The notes: a model not told the origin generated them from the letters alone. A stretch of DNA of 64,000 bases from Streptomyces fodineus (GCF_001735805.1 NZ_CP017248.1:5084001-5148000); one strand, 5' to 3'. Shown: positions 1 through 8,942, counted from the stretch's first letter. A program made the numbers and translations.

Positions 1-414
1 CCCGGCCTGCTGACCTTCATGTACGACGGGGACTACTGGGGTTATGAGCTTTTCCACCATGGCGTCGAGGTGGACCAGTTCGTCCAGTGGGCCGATGCTG
101 ACCAGTGCTTCTTCGACGATCGTCCAGTGGGCGGACGTCCCGAGCTCTTGGTGGAGCAGTTCCCGGATCTACGGCTGGACCTGGATCATGTCCGCGGCTA
201 TCTGACCAGCTACAGCACCGACGACCCGGCGTACGAGGACTTCCTCTGGGACGACGACGATCCCAGGAACCGGCCGGTCCGCGAGGGTGATGCATGGGGT
301 CGCTTGGATGGCGGAGCGATCTTCGACTTCTGGTCCTTCCTGGGAGCGGAACACCACAGCGGGCCTGGCTGCTTCCCGCCTGCCTGGCGTCGATTCACCA
401 CCGAGCCGCAGTAG
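1..414 (+). CDS. Hypothetical protein, 5' end outside the window
   Basis: The reading frame is open from the first base of the window, with six sense codons before the first ATG at 19, and stops at 412-414, so this is the C-terminal part of a longer gene. The visible 131-137 residues are acidic and aromatic, with several Asp-Asp clusters and a Trp-rich C-terminal half. There is no signal peptide or membrane segment. I do not recognise the family. Streptomyces-like codon use supports coding. The ATG at 19 has no Shine-Dalgarno sequence and is probably internal. Confidence 0.6.
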   Translation, partial: PGLLTFMYDGDYWGYELFHHGVEVDQFVQWADADQCFFDDRPVGGRPELLVEQFPDLRLDLDHVRGYLTSYSTDDPAYEDFLWDDDDPRNRPVREGDAWGRLDGGAIFDFWSFLGAEHHSGPGCFPPAWRRFTTEPQ

Positions 415-675
415 CGGCTACGACGCCGTACATCCGCCGCGAACACCGCGGCAGCCGCGCCGAGGCCGGGGAGGGCATGGCGCAGAAGCCGAAGGAGTTC
501 GCGGCGAGCGGACCAAAGGGTGTATCTGCCGATCGCCGGCTGAGCCGGACGAGTTGGGCCACGCCAGCAGGCCGTGCAGGCGGCCGGCGGGGTCGGGGAA
601 ACGGCGGGATCGCGGCTGACCGGGGTGGTGGCGCCACACCGGTTGGCCGCTCGGCCCGCCGCCCGGGATGCGGGG
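415..675. other. Intergenic, no gene seen
   Basis: The interval lies between two convergent genes. The small open frames in it lack ribosome binding sites and plausible composition. I see no clear terminator hairpin with a T-run. Confidence 0.5.
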
Positions 676-1530
676 TTACTCGGGCTGGTGCTCCGGGCCG
701 CCGAAGTCCGGGCTTGTGTAGTCCGGGCTGGTGAAGCTCGGGCGGCCGGACTCGCTGCCGTCGTCGGGGCTGCTGAAACCGGGGCGGTCGTATCCCAGGC
801 GGGGCATACGGCCGCGCGGGGTGGGCGGGGTCGTGTGGTGCAGGGTGGCGGATCCGGGCTCGGCGAGCGCCTCCATCAGGAACGGCAGGATGCCGCGCTC
901 CAGCAGGGCGTTCCGCCAGGCCTCTCTGGCGCTGTCCAGTTCCCGGTGCGCCGCGTCCAGTGCCTGGGCCTGTGGCGAGCTGCCGTTGCGCAGGGCGGTG
1001 AGCAGCAGTCCGACGGCGGCGAGGAGGATCGTGGCCGCGGTCACCGCGCCGAACACCCAGCCGGCGGTGAGCATGGTCTGGGCGAAGGCCTGTCCAGGGC
1101 TCAGCGTCTTCAGGATGTAGCCGACAAGCAGGAATATGGCCGCTGCGGTTCCGGAGAGGACGGGAGCCAGTACGGCGATGACCGCGACGGCGCCCGCGCC
1201 GGTGTTCTCGGACGCCTCGCCGAAGGTGGTCACGGGCCCAGGCGTGGCCGGACTCTGGTCCGCGGGTCCGGGGCCACCGGCGGCCGAAGGGGCCATCGCC
1301 GGCTGACGCAGTTCCTGGCGGACCTTCACATAGTGCTGGTATTCGGCCGCGGCGGCGGCCGTGATCAGGGCGCTGGCGTTGAGCGCCATGGTGCGCAGTT
1401 GTTCGGGATTGAGCCGCTCTCCGACAGCGGCCAGTTCCGGCCGGTGCGGTGCGGAGCGCAGCGCCTCATCGAGGAGCCGCTCGAATTCCTGGCGGTCCTC
1501 GCTCTGCAGGTGCTGCGGAACGCTGTTCAT
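676..1530 (-). CDS. Putative two-TM membrane protein with Ser/Pro-rich tail
   Basis: The protein is 284 aa when started at the ATG at 1530, which has a GGGGG tract about 7 nt upstream. Another ATG two codons earlier abuts that tract and is less likely. The N-terminal ~90 residues are helical and charged. Two hydrophobic segments follow, one around IAVLAPVLSGTAAAIFLLVG and one around GAVTAATILLAAVGLLLTAL. The C-terminal tail is polar and rich in Ser, Pro, Asp and Gly with short near-repeats (SPDDGSE, SPDYTSPDFG), probably disordered and cytoplasmic. I do not recognise the family. The gene is monocistronic and convergent with the upstream partial gene. Confidence 0.65.
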   Translation of the reverse strand: MNSVPQHLQSEDRQEFERLLDEALRSAPHRPELAAVGERLNPEQLRTMALNASALITAAAAAEYQHYVKVRQELRQPAMAPSAAGGPGPADQSPATPGPVTTFGEASENTGAGAVAVIAVLAPVLSGTAAAIFLLVGYILKTLSPGQAFAQTMLTAGWVFGAVTAATILLAAVGLLLTALRNGSSPQAQALDAAHRELDSAREAWRNALLERGILPFLMEALAEPGSATLHHTTPPTPRGRMPRLGYDRPGFSSPDDGSESGRPSFTSPDYTSPDFGGPEHQPE

Positions 1531-1716
1531 GTGCATCCCCCGATGCTCCGTAGGGCTTGGGGCTCGCACGCCGGCGAGCCGTCGGGCAGAAACGGAGGGG
1601 AGCCTGCTACGGATAAGCCGATGGTAGAGCCGTGACGGCACACGGTGACAGGGGTTGCCGGAAATTGCCCTCCGGCCTGTGCGTACTCCGCCGGTGGACG
1701 CCTGCCCGCGGAATGG

Positions 1717-2796
1717 TCAGGTAGTCAGGGGGAGTTGCCGGACCAGTAGTTTTCCGGCCATGGTCACGCCGCCGTCCATCGCGATGGCGAGCCCGTCCGC
1801 GTACACGTGCGGTCCCTCGACGACGGGGCCGGCGGCGTCCTCGCCGTCCTCGGACCCGACCTCGCCGAGGAGGTAGGGAATCGGGCTGTGGCCGTGAACG
1901 ATGCGGGTGCCACCGTACGTATCGAGGAGGGAGCGCACGGCGTCGGCGCCGCCCTCGTCGCGGAAGGAGAAGCGCTTGGTGAACTTGCGGAAGAGATCCC
2001 AGCACTCGTCCGCGTCGTTGCGGGTGAGGGTCTCGCGGACGGTGTCGTTGACCGCCTCGATGGAGTCGCCGTAGTCGAGATAGGCGGTGGTGTCCGAGTG
2101 CACGAGCAGATACCCGTCGACCTCCTCGACGGCGTCGAGCCGGGCCATCCACTGCAGATGGTGGTCCTGGAGGCGGTCCATGTCGGTCTTCTGGCCGCCG
2201 TTGAGCAGCCAGGCCGCCTGGAAGGTGGCGGTGCCCGCGCCGGAGTTGACGGGCGTGTCGCCGAACCGCTTGGCGCCGAGCAGCAGCAGCTCGTGATTGC
2301 CCATGAGGGCCTTGCAGTAGCCGCCGGCCGCCGCGGCCTCGGCGGACAGCCGCATCACGAGGTCGATGACGCCGATGCCGTCGGGACCGCGGTCGGTGAA
2401 GTCGCCGAGGAACCACAGCCGGGCGGTGCCCGCGCACCACTGGCCTGAGGCGTCGATCAGCCCCTGCTCCTGCAGGGCGGTCACCAGTTCGTCGAGGTAT
2501 CCGTGGACGTCGCCGACGACGAACAGCGGTCCGGGACCGGTCGCGGGCTGCGGGGCCGGGGCAGCCGGTGCCGGGTCGACGCGGACCTGGACCGTCTCGG
2601 TGCGGCTGACGACGGGGAGGTCGCGCTGCGTGGGTGTGTAGCCGTCGGGGTACGCCTCGTCGGTGGGCGTGGCGGTGTCGCCCGGGTGGGCGGTGTGGGC
2701 GTACGGACCGGTCTCATGGACGTACGCCGGTACCCGGAAGTCCCGCAGCGTCGCCGTCCGCTCCACTTCGGGTCCCTGACCGGCCCCCTGAGTCAT
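1717..2796 (-). CDS. Metallophosphoesterase (calcineurin-like)
   Basis: This 359-aa protein carries the canonical metal-binding blocks of the calcineurin-like phosphoesterase family: GDVHG (about 95-99), GDFTDRG, GNHE and a C-terminal HGHSPIPYL. A His in LLVHSDT supplies a further ligand. It probably hydrolyses phosphate esters with a dinuclear metal centre; the substrate cannot be read from sequence. An N-terminal ~85-residue Pro/Thr-rich stretch precedes the catalytic domain and is probably a disordered extension. There is no signal peptide, so it is cytoplasmic. It starts at ATG 2796 and is flanked by non-coding DNA on both sides. Confidence 0.88.
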   Translation of the reverse strand: MTQGAGQGPEVERTATLRDFRVPAYVHETGPYAHTAHPGDTATPTDEAYPDGYTPTQRDLPVVSRTETVQVRVDPAPAAPAPQPATGPGPLFVVGDVHGYLDELVTALQEQGLIDASGQWCAGTARLWFLGDFTDRGPDGIGVIDLVMRLSAEAAAAGGYCKALMGNHELLLLGAKRFGDTPVNSGAGTATFQAAWLLNGGQKTDMDRLQDHHLQWMARLDAVEEVDGYLLVHSDTTAYLDYGDSIEAVNDTVRETLTRNDADECWDLFRKFTKRFSFRDEGGADAVRSLLDTYGGTRIVHGHSPIPYLLGEVGSEDGEDAAGPVVEGPHVYADGLAIAMDGGVTMAGKLLVRQLPLTT

Positions 2797-3108
2797 CAGA
2801 CCCCTCCACCATCGCGCCGCAGCTGCACCGCTTCGGACTGCCTGGTCGCAGCGGTCGGCGGTGTCGTGGGCCCATCATAGGAACGCGCGTACCGCCGTGT
2901 GATGACCCAGGGGTGGTGAATCGGAACAAGACTCCAGTTCACCGCGGCTTTCGCCCCGTTTGGGCAGGTGTCCGGCCGGCTCGGCGCCGACCGGACACGC
3001 GGGCCGACGGTCGCCGGCCCGCCCCGCCCCCTCCATGGGCCGGGCGCGGTACGGGGTGAGCGCCCCGCTTTTGGGCGGTGTTTCCCGTCCGCGCTGTCGA
3101 TCGTCCCG
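2797..3108. other. Intergenic between two minus-strand genes
   Basis: About 310 bp without a supportable gene. It holds the probable promoter of the phosphoesterase gene at its left end. A short GC-rich inverted repeat next to CTTTTG (about 3048-3072) could act as a weak terminator. Confidence 0.35.
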
Positions 3109-4221
3109 CTATCTGTCGTCCGGCGTCCGCGGCGGGCTGACCGTCGTGCGCGGCGGGCGGCGCTGGGAGGAGGTGCGCACGATCAGCTCGGTCGGTATCA
3201 CCTGCTCCACCGGCTGGTCCGACTCCACGCCCTCGATGGCGTCGATGAGGAGCTGGACCACCGCGGTGCCGATACGGCGGGGCTTCAGGGAGAGCGTGGT
3301 GATGGGCGGCTCGGTGCTGGCGTACACCATGGACTCGCTGCAGCACACGAGCAGCAGGTCGTCGGGAACGCGGAGCCCGTAGCGGCGGGCGGCGGCCAGC
3401 AGGTCGGTGCCGTTGGGGTCGAACAGGCCGTAGACCGCGTCGGGCCGGTCGGGCCGGGCCAGCAGCCGGTCGGCGGCGACGGCGCCCGCGCACGGGTCGT
3501 GCGCCGGGTAGGCCTCGTAGACCGGGTCCTGGCCGACCCGCTCGCACCAGCGCAGGTAGGCGGTGGTGGACAGGTGGGTGTAGGTGTCCGTCGTCGTACC
3601 GGTGAGCAGGCCGATACGGCGGGCGCCGGCGGCGGCGAGATGGTCGAGGATGCCGAGTACGGCGGCCTCGTGGTCGTTGTCGACCCAGGCGGTGACCGGC
3701 AGCGAGCCGGCCGGGCGGCCGTCGGAGACGACGGGCAGTCCCTGCCGGACCAGCTCGGTCACCACGGGGTCGTGGTCGGAGGGGTCGATGACGACGGTGC
3801 CATCGAGGGCGACGTTGGACCACACGTCGTGGCGGGAGGTGGCGGGCAGGATGACGAGGGCGTAGCCGCGGGCGAGCGCGGCCGAGGTGGCGGCCCGTGC
3901 CATTTCGGCGAAGTACGCGAACTCGGTGAAGGTGAAAGGTTCATCCCCGTACGTCGTCACGGTCAGGCCGATCAGACCGGACTTGCCGGTACGGAGTGTG
4001 CGGGCGGCGGCCGAGGGCCGGTAGCCCAGCCGGTCGGCGACCTCACGGACATGGCGGCGGGTGGCGTCCGGGAGCCGGCCCTTGCCGTTGAGGGCGTCGG
4101 AGACGGTCGTGATGGAGACTCCGGCGGCGGCGGCCACGTCTCTGATGCCCGCCCGGCCCGGCCGACTGCCTCGACGTGAGGTTTCCGCGCGGCTCACCTG
4201 GTGCTTCCCTGCTGCTGTCAT
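3109..4221 (-). CDS. LacI-family transcriptional regulator
   Basis: This is a 370-aa DNA-binding repressor of the LacI/GalR type. The N-terminal HTH reads IRDVAAAAGVSITTVSDALNGKG, followed by the hinge-region signature RPSAAARTLRTGKSG, then a periplasmic-binding-protein-like sensor domain to the C terminus that should bind a small ligand, often a sugar. The start at ATG 4221 has no clear ribosome binding site; a GTG at 4197 preceded by GGGAAG is a real alternative and would remove 8 residues. It is transcribed divergently from hisC across a 430-bp gap, so it may control itself or an unlinked regulon. The ligand is unknown. Confidence 0.9.
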   Translation of the reverse strand: MTAAGKHQVSRAETSRRGSRPGRAGIRDVAAAAGVSITTVSDALNGKGRLPDATRRHVREVADRLGYRPSAAARTLRTGKSGLIGLTVTTYGDEPFTFTEFAYFAEMARAATSAALARGYALVILPATSRHDVWSNVALDGTVVIDPSDHDPVVTELVRQGLPVVSDGRPAGSLPVTAWVDNDHEAAVLGILDHLAAAGARRIGLLTGTTTDTYTHLSTTAYLRWCERVGQDPVYEAYPAHDPCAGAVAADRLLARPDRPDAVYGLFDPNGTDLLAAARRYGLRVPDDLLLVCCSESMVYASTEPPITTLSLKPRRIGTAVVQLLIDAIEGVESDQPVEQVIPTELIVRTSSQRRPPRTTVSPPRTPDDR

Positions 4222-4651
4222 GGCGAGCCGATAGTAGGGCTCATGCGGTGGGGTAGTGCGGACGCATATGCACGCATTGACAGGCACGTTTCTGCATGGT
4301 CACACTGGATCAACTGCCTTGGAAAACAAGGAAGTTGAATGATCCTGCGGCAGGACGTGACTTGTCGGCGCGTATGGACCTGCCAAGTGCCCGATGTCTC
4401 GAAGAGGTCTCAACTCACCTGCACGGGGGATGCGCGCCACGGCGCGAGCCACCGGCGCATAGATATATGTACAGCGCGCCCCCTGATACGTACGCCTTCG
4501 TACGGTCATGCCCCTGATGGCGCCGGGTCGGCTGCGGTTCGCGCATTGCCGGGTCGCGACCTGTACGCACCGGGGCCGAATCCTCATAAGGTGAGGAGTA
4601 TTGGAAGCCGGCGGCGTCGACGGTCCGCCGGTGATCGCGAGGAGGACTGTG
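4222..4651. promoter_or_regulatory. Divergent LacI-regulator/hisC intergenic region
   Basis: This 430-bp region contains the promoters for both flanking genes. It is relatively AT-rich around 4459-4472 (CATAGATATATGTA), a plausible -10 neighbourhood. At 4489-4504 there is a CGTACG-CCTT-CGTACG arrangement, a possible protein-binding palindrome. No small gene with a ribosome binding site was seen. Confidence 0.4.
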
Positions 4652-5731
4652 GTGAGCGAGACAAGCCCCAAGCTGCGCGCCGAGCTGGAGGGTATCCCCA
4701 CCTACAAGCCGGGCAAGCCCGCCGCGGCCGGCGGGCCGGTCGCCTACAAGCTGTCCTCCAATGAGAACCCCTACCCGCCGCTGCCCGGTGTGATGGAGAC
4801 CGTGACGGCGGCCGCCTGCAACTTCAACCGCTACCCGGACATGGCATGCGCCGGGCTGATGGAGGAACTGTCGGAGCGCTTCGGCGTCCCGCTCTCCGAC
4901 CTGGCCACCGGTACCGGCTCGGTGGGTGTCGCGCAGCAGCTCATCCAGGCCACCAGCGGTCCCGGCGACGAGGTGATCTACGCCTGGCGGTCCTTCGAGG
5001 CGTACCCGATCATCACGCAGATCAGCGGCGCCCGGTCGGTGCAGGTGCCGCTCACGCCCGGCGATGTGCACGACCTGGACGCGATGGCGGACGCGATCAC
5101 CGACCGGACGCGCCTGATCTTCGTCTGCAACCCCAACAACCCGACCGGCACGGTGGTGCGGCGGGCCGAGCTGGAGCGGTTCCTGGACCGGGTGCCCAGC
5201 GATGTTCTGGTGGTGCTGGACGAGGCCTACCGCGAGTTCATCCGCGACCCCGAGGTACCCGACGGCGTCGAGCTGTACCGGAACCGGCCCAACGTCTGCG
5301 TCCTGCGCACCTTCTCCAAGGCCTACGGGCTCGCCGGGCTGCGCGTCGGTTTCGCGATCGCCCATGAGCCGGTGGCGGCTGCGCTGCGCAAGACGGCGGT
5401 GCCCTTCGGCGTCAGCCAGCTCGCGCAGGAGGCGGCGATCGCCTCGCTGCGGGCCGAGGACGAGTTGCTCGGCCGGGTCGGCTCGCTGGTGTGCGAGCGC
5501 AAGCGCGTGGTCGACGCGCTGCGCGGCCAGGGCTGGACGGTGCCGGAGACGCAGGCGAACTTCGTCTGGTTGCGGCTGGGGGAGCGTACGGCCGCGTTCG
5601 CTCAGGCCTGTGAGCAGCACGGGGTGGTGATCCGGCCGTTCCCGGGCGAGGGTGTGCGGGTGACGGTCGGAGAGACCGAGGCGAACGACATCTTCCTGAA
5701 GGCGGCGGAAGCGTTCCGCAAGGAGCTGTAG
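4652..5731 (+). CDS. hisC: Histidinol-phosphate aminotransferase
   Basis: This PLP-dependent class I/II aminotransferase (359 aa) converts imidazole-acetol phosphate and glutamate to histidinol phosphate in histidine synthesis. Visible family marks are SNENPYPP near the N terminus, NPNNPTGT, VVLDEAYREF (the Asp that contacts the PLP nitrogen, and the Tyr), FSKAYGLAGLRVG with the Schiff-base Lys, and a late Arg for carboxylate binding. The GTG at 4652 is chosen because GGAGG lies 6 nt upstream; a GTG three bases earlier is possible. It stands alone here rather than inside a his operon, so it may be a second copy or act on other aromatic substrates (pat-like). Confidence 0.9.
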   Translation: MSETSPKLRAELEGIPTYKPGKPAAAGGPVAYKLSSNENPYPPLPGVMETVTAAACNFNRYPDMACAGLMEELSERFGVPLSDLATGTGSVGVAQQLIQATSGPGDEVIYAWRSFEAYPIITQISGARSVQVPLTPGDVHDLDAMADAITDRTRLIFVCNPNNPTGTVVRRAELERFLDRVPSDVLVVLDEAYREFIRDPEVPDGVELYRNRPNVCVLRTFSKAYGLAGLRVGFAIAHEPVAAALRKTAVPFGVSQLAQEAAIASLRAEDELLGRVGSLVCERKRVVDALRGQGWTVPETQANFVWLRLGERTAAFAQACEQHGVVIRPFPGEGVRVTVGETEANDIFLKAAEAFRKEL

Positions 5732-5744
5732 CGCCGCGAGGGCT

Positions 5745-6122
5745 CTACTCGTCGATCAGTTCCACACGGATGGGGTCGCCGTCTCGTACGGTCGCCAGTG
5801 CGCGGGCGTCCCCGTCCAGGCTTCCGAGAACGTTGCAGGGGCTCGCGAGGCGGCATTCGTCGCCTCGCGAGATCGGTGTGTGGCCGTAGGGGAGGGCGAG
5901 GGCGTCGCCGTCCGTCCAGAAGGCCACCGTGCCCGGCTCTACGACCTGCCGGGCGTCCGTTTCACGTGAAACAGAGACACCTGTGTCGAAATAGACCTCC
6001 TCGCCCCATGTGCAGGCGCTGGAGGTGAGCGGCAGGGCCTTGGCGAGGGCCTGGGTGGTCGGTGCGTCTGCGTCGAGGGTCGCGGTGATGTTGCCCGCGG
6101 GCCAGGAAATGCGTATCTGCAT
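5745..6122 (-). CDS. Cyclophilin-like fold protein
   Basis: This 125-aa soluble protein resembles the bacterial cyclophilin-like family (small beta-barrel proteins without proven prolyl isomerase activity). Supporting features are the start MQIRISWP, the segment YGHTPIS typical of the family, and a GDPIRVELI end. It starts at ATG 6122; a TTG three codons upstream is the alternative. The coding sequence contains a perfect parS site at 5959-5972, which is read through in frame as part of a V-S-R-E-T segment. It is convergent with hisC (13-bp gap) and divergent from the cyd operon. Its function is unknown. Confidence 0.75.
   Translation of the reverse strand: MQIRISWPAGNITATLDADAPTTQALAKALPLTSSACTWGEEVYFDTGVSVSRETDARQVVEPGTVAFWTDGDALALPYGHTPISRGDECRLASPCNVLGSLDGDARALATVRDGDPIRVELIDE
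5959..5972. other. parS: parS centromere-like site 1 (intragenic)
   Basis: A perfect copy of GTTTCACGTGAAAC, the 14-bp palindrome bound by ParB in Streptomyces, lies inside a coding sequence. Together with the sites at 8891 and 8929 it places the window in the origin-proximal parS cluster. Confidence 0.9.
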
Positions 6123-6232
6123 GGCGTGCAATTCAACAAGATGTTGAAGTCGCTGCCAAGGTCTTGACGCGAAGGCGAAGGGGGGACCCCCCTTGGGTTG
6201 CCGAAAATCAGTACGTCATAATGGCTTGTGAA

Positions 6233-6248
6233 TGTGAACGCGTTCACA
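6233..6248. promoter_or_regulatory. Rex operator (ROP) upstream of cydA
   Basis: The 16-bp palindrome TGTGAACGCGTTCACA matches the known Rex operator of Streptomyces exactly. Rex is a redox repressor that leaves DNA when the NADH/NAD+ ratio rises. The site lies about 80 bp upstream of the cydA start, so the cyd operon should be derepressed under low oxygen or high NADH. Confidence 0.9.
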
Positions 6249-6330
6249 AGCGCGTCCCGATTGCCCTGTATGTGCGCGATAAACAGGGCAAACCGCCGCT
6301 GTACCACGGCGTAGTAAGGAGAGTGACGAC

Positions 6331-7839
6331 GTGGACCTGGCTCTGGCGCCGGAGACACTGGCGCGCTGGCAGTTCGGCATCACCACCGTCTACCACTTCC
6401 TGTTCGTCCCGCTGACCATCTCCCTGGCCGCCCTCACGGCCGGGCTGCAGACGGCCTGGGTGCGCACGGAGAAGGAGAAGTACCTCAGAGCGACCAAGTT
6501 CTGGGGCAAGCTCTTCCTGATCAACATCGCCATGGGTGTGGTCACGGGCATCGTGCAGGAGTTCCAGTTCGGCATGAACTGGTCCGACTACTCGCGCTTC
6601 GTCGGTGACATCTTCGGCGCCCCGCTCGCCTTCGAGGCGCTGATCGCGTTCTTCTTCGAGTCCACCTTCATCGGCCTGTGGATCTTCGGCTGGGACAAGC
6701 TGCCCAAGAAGATCCACCTGGCCTGCATCTGGATGGTCTCGATCGGCACGATCCTGTCCGCGTACTTCATCCTCGCGGCCAACTCCTGGATGCAGCACCC
6801 GGTCGGCTACAAGATCAACAAGGCGAAGGGCCGTGCCGAACTGACCGACTTCTGGGCCGTGCTCACCCAGAACACCGCTCTCAGCCAGGCCTTCCACACC
6901 CTGTCCGCGGCCTTCCTGACCGGCGGCGCCTTCATGGTGGGCATCGCCGCCTACCACCTGGCCCGCAAGAAGCACATCCGCGAGATGAAGACCTCGCTGC
7001 GGCTCGGCCTGGTCACTGTCGTCATCGCCGGTCTGCTCACCGCGATCAGCGGCGACACCCTCGGCAAGGTCATGTTCAAGCAGCAGCCGATGAAGATGGC
7101 GGCGGCCGAGGCGCTGTGGGACGGGCAGAAGCCGGCACCCTTCTCGATCTTCGCCTACGGCGATGTGGAGAGGGGCCACAACACCGTCGCGATCGAGATA
7201 CCGGGCCTGCTGTCCTTCCTCGCCGACGACGACTTCACCTCGTACGTCCCCGGCATCAACGATGTCAACAAGGCGGAGCAGCAGAAGTTCGGCCCGGGCG
7301 ACTACCGGCCCAACATCCCGGTGGCCTTCTGGGGCTTCCGCTGGATGATCGGCTTCGGCATGTCCTCCTTCGCCCTCGGCCTGGCCGGACTGTGGCTGAC
7401 CCGCAAGAAGTTCATGCTGCCGCAGCATCTGCGGGTCGGCGAGGACGAGGTGCCGCATCTGGTGCTGTTCAAGAACAAGGCGCTGAGCCCGAAGCTCACG
7501 CCCTGGTACTGGCGCATCGCGACCTGGACCCTGGCCTTCCCGCTGATCGCCAACTCCTGGGGCTGGATCTTCACCGAGATGGGCCGCCAGCCGTGGGTCG
7601 TCTACGGCGTCCTGCAGACCCGGCACGCGGTCTCCCCCGGTGTCTCCCAGGGCGAGGTCCTCACCTCGATGATCGTCCTGACCTCGCTGTACGCGATCCT
7701 CGCCGTGGTCGAGGTCAAGCTGCTCGCGAAGTACGTCAAGGCCGGCCCGCCCGAGCTGACCGAGGCCGACCTCAACCCGCCCACGAAGATCGGCGGCGAC
7801 ACTCGTGACGCCGACAAGCCGATGGCCTTCTCGTACTAG
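6331..7839 (+). CDS. cydA: Cytochrome bd ubiquinol/menaquinol oxidase subunit I
   Basis: This 502-aa membrane subunit of the high-affinity terminal oxidase carries haems b558, b595 and d and takes electrons from menaquinol to reduce oxygen. The His in TVYHFLF (residue 22) is the N-terminal haem ligand. The protein has about nine hydrophobic spans, GWDKLPKKIH after the third span, and the quinol-loop motif QQPMKMAAAEALWD. The loop is of the short actinobacterial type. The GTG start at 6331 follows AAGGAG. It is the first gene of cydA-cydB-cydDC with a 15-bp gap to cydB, and is controlled by the Rex operator upstream. Confidence 0.96.
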   Translation: MDLALAPETLARWQFGITTVYHFLFVPLTISLAALTAGLQTAWVRTEKEKYLRATKFWGKLFLINIAMGVVTGIVQEFQFGMNWSDYSRFVGDIFGAPLAFEALIAFFFESTFIGLWIFGWDKLPKKIHLACIWMVSIGTILSAYFILAANSWMQHPVGYKINKAKGRAELTDFWAVLTQNTALSQAFHTLSAAFLTGGAFMVGIAAYHLARKKHIREMKTSLRLGLVTVVIAGLLTAISGDTLGKVMFKQQPMKMAAAEALWDGQKPAPFSIFAYGDVERGHNTVAIEIPGLLSFLADDDFTSYVPGINDVNKAEQQKFGPGDYRPNIPVAFWGFRWMIGFGMSSFALGLAGLWLTRKKFMLPQHLRVGEDEVPHLVLFKNKALSPKLTPWYWRIATWTLAFPLIANSWGWIFTEMGRQPWVVYGVLQTRHAVSPGVSQGEVLTSMIVLTSLYAILAVVEVKLLAKYVKAGPPELTEADLNPPTKIGGDTRDADKPMAFSY

Positions 7840-7854
7840 GCCGAGGGAACAGTC

Positions 7855-8874
7855 ATGGAACTTCACGACGTCTGGTTCGTCCTGATCGCCGTCCTGTGGA
7901 CCGGCTACTTCTTCCTGGAGGGCTTCGACTTCGGGGTCGGCATCCTCACCAAGCTGCTGGCCCGCAACCGGCCGGAGCGGCGGGTGCTGATCAACACCAT
8001 CGGGCCCGTCTGGGACGGTAACGAGGTGTGGCTGCTCACGGCCGGCGGCGCGACCTTCGCCGCGTTCCCGGACTGGTACGCCACCCTCTTCTCCGGCTTC
8101 TACCTGCCGCTGCTGGTCATCCTGGTCTGCCTGATCGTCCGGGGCGTCGCCTTCGAGTACCGGGCGAAGCGACCCGAGGAGAACTGGCAGCGCAACTGGG
8201 AGACGGCGATCTTCTGGACCTCGCTGATTCCGGCGTTCCTGTGGGGCGTGGCTTTCGGGAACATCGTGTGGGGCGTGAAGATCGACCGGCACTTCGAGTA
8301 CGTCGGCAGCGTCTGGGACCTGCTCAACCCCTATGCCCTGCTCGGCGGGCTGGTGACGCTCACGCTGTTCACCTTCCACGGAGCGGTCTTCACCGCGCTC
8401 AAGACCGTGGGGGACATCCGGGTACGGGCACGGAAGCTGGCCCTGCGGGTCGGCCTCGTCACGGCTGTCGTGGCGCTCGGCTTCCTGCTGTGGACGCAGG
8501 CCCACAGCGGTGACGGCAAGAGCCTGGTGGCCCTTGTCGTGGCGGTCGCCGCTTTGGCGGCAGCGCTGGTGGCCAACCAGTTCGGGCGTGAGGGATGGGC
8601 ATTCGCGCTGTCCGGGGTCACCATCGTGGCCGCCGTGGCGATGCTCTTCCTTTCGCTCTTCCCGAACGTCATGCCGTCCACGCTCAACGGGGACTGGAGC
8701 CTGACGGTGACCAACGCCTCGTCGAGCCCGTACACCCTGAAGATCATGACGTGGCTGGCGGCCATCGCCACGCCCCTGGTGCTGCTCTACCAGGGCTGGA
8801 CCTACTGGGTGTTCCGCAAGCGGATCGGTACGCAGCACATCGCTCCCGATGCTGCGGCCGGCGCCGCGCACTGA
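7855..8874 (+). CDS. cydB: Cytochrome bd oxidase subunit II
   Basis: This 339-aa integral membrane partner of CydA completes the bd oxidase heterodimer. The N terminus MELHDVWFVLIAVLW and the early EGFDFGVGIL segment are typical of CydB, followed by GPVWDGNEVWL. About eight or nine hydrophobic spans are visible. The ATG at 7855 is preceded by GAGGGAA. The stop lies in the 61-bp gap before cydDC, a gap that is itself largely two parS sites. Confidence 0.96.
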   Translation: MELHDVWFVLIAVLWTGYFFLEGFDFGVGILTKLLARNRPERRVLINTIGPVWDGNEVWLLTAGGATFAAFPDWYATLFSGFYLPLLVILVCLIVRGVAFEYRAKRPEENWQRNWETAIFWTSLIPAFLWGVAFGNIVWGVKIDRHFEYVGSVWDLLNPYALLGGLVTLTLFTFHGAVFTALKTVGDIRVRARKLALRVGLVTAVVALGFLLWTQAHSGDGKSLVALVVAVAALAAALVANQFGREGWAFALSGVTIVAAVAMLFLSLFPNVMPSTLNGDWSLTVTNASSSPYTLKIMTWLAAIATPLVLLYQGWTYWVFRKRIGTQHIAPDAAAGAAH

Positions 8875-8890
8875 GTCCGCCGGGGGGTGT

Positions 8891-8904
8891 GTTTCACGTG
8901 AAAC
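8891..8904. other. parS: parS centromere-like site 2
   Basis: A perfect GTTTCACGTGAAAC in the short cydB/cydDC gap, 17 bp after the cydB stop. Confidence 0.92.
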
Positions 8905-8928
8905 GCACCCCCCTGGGCCGAAGGGCAC

Positions 8929-8942
8929 GTTTCACGTGAAAC
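8929..8942. other. parS: parS centromere-like site 3, overlapping a start codon
   Basis: A perfect GTTTCACGTGAAAC whose central GTG (8936-8938) is the most plausible cydDC start codon. It lies 38 bp from site 2 centre to centre, close to four helical turns, so two ParB dimers could bind on the same face of the DNA. Confidence 0.92.

Noticed and set aside
6244..8928. 894-codon minus-strand open frame opposite cydA-cydB
   Set aside because: It is the antisense shadow of strong, family-matching genes; its Gln/Arg/Asp/Gly composition has no domain.
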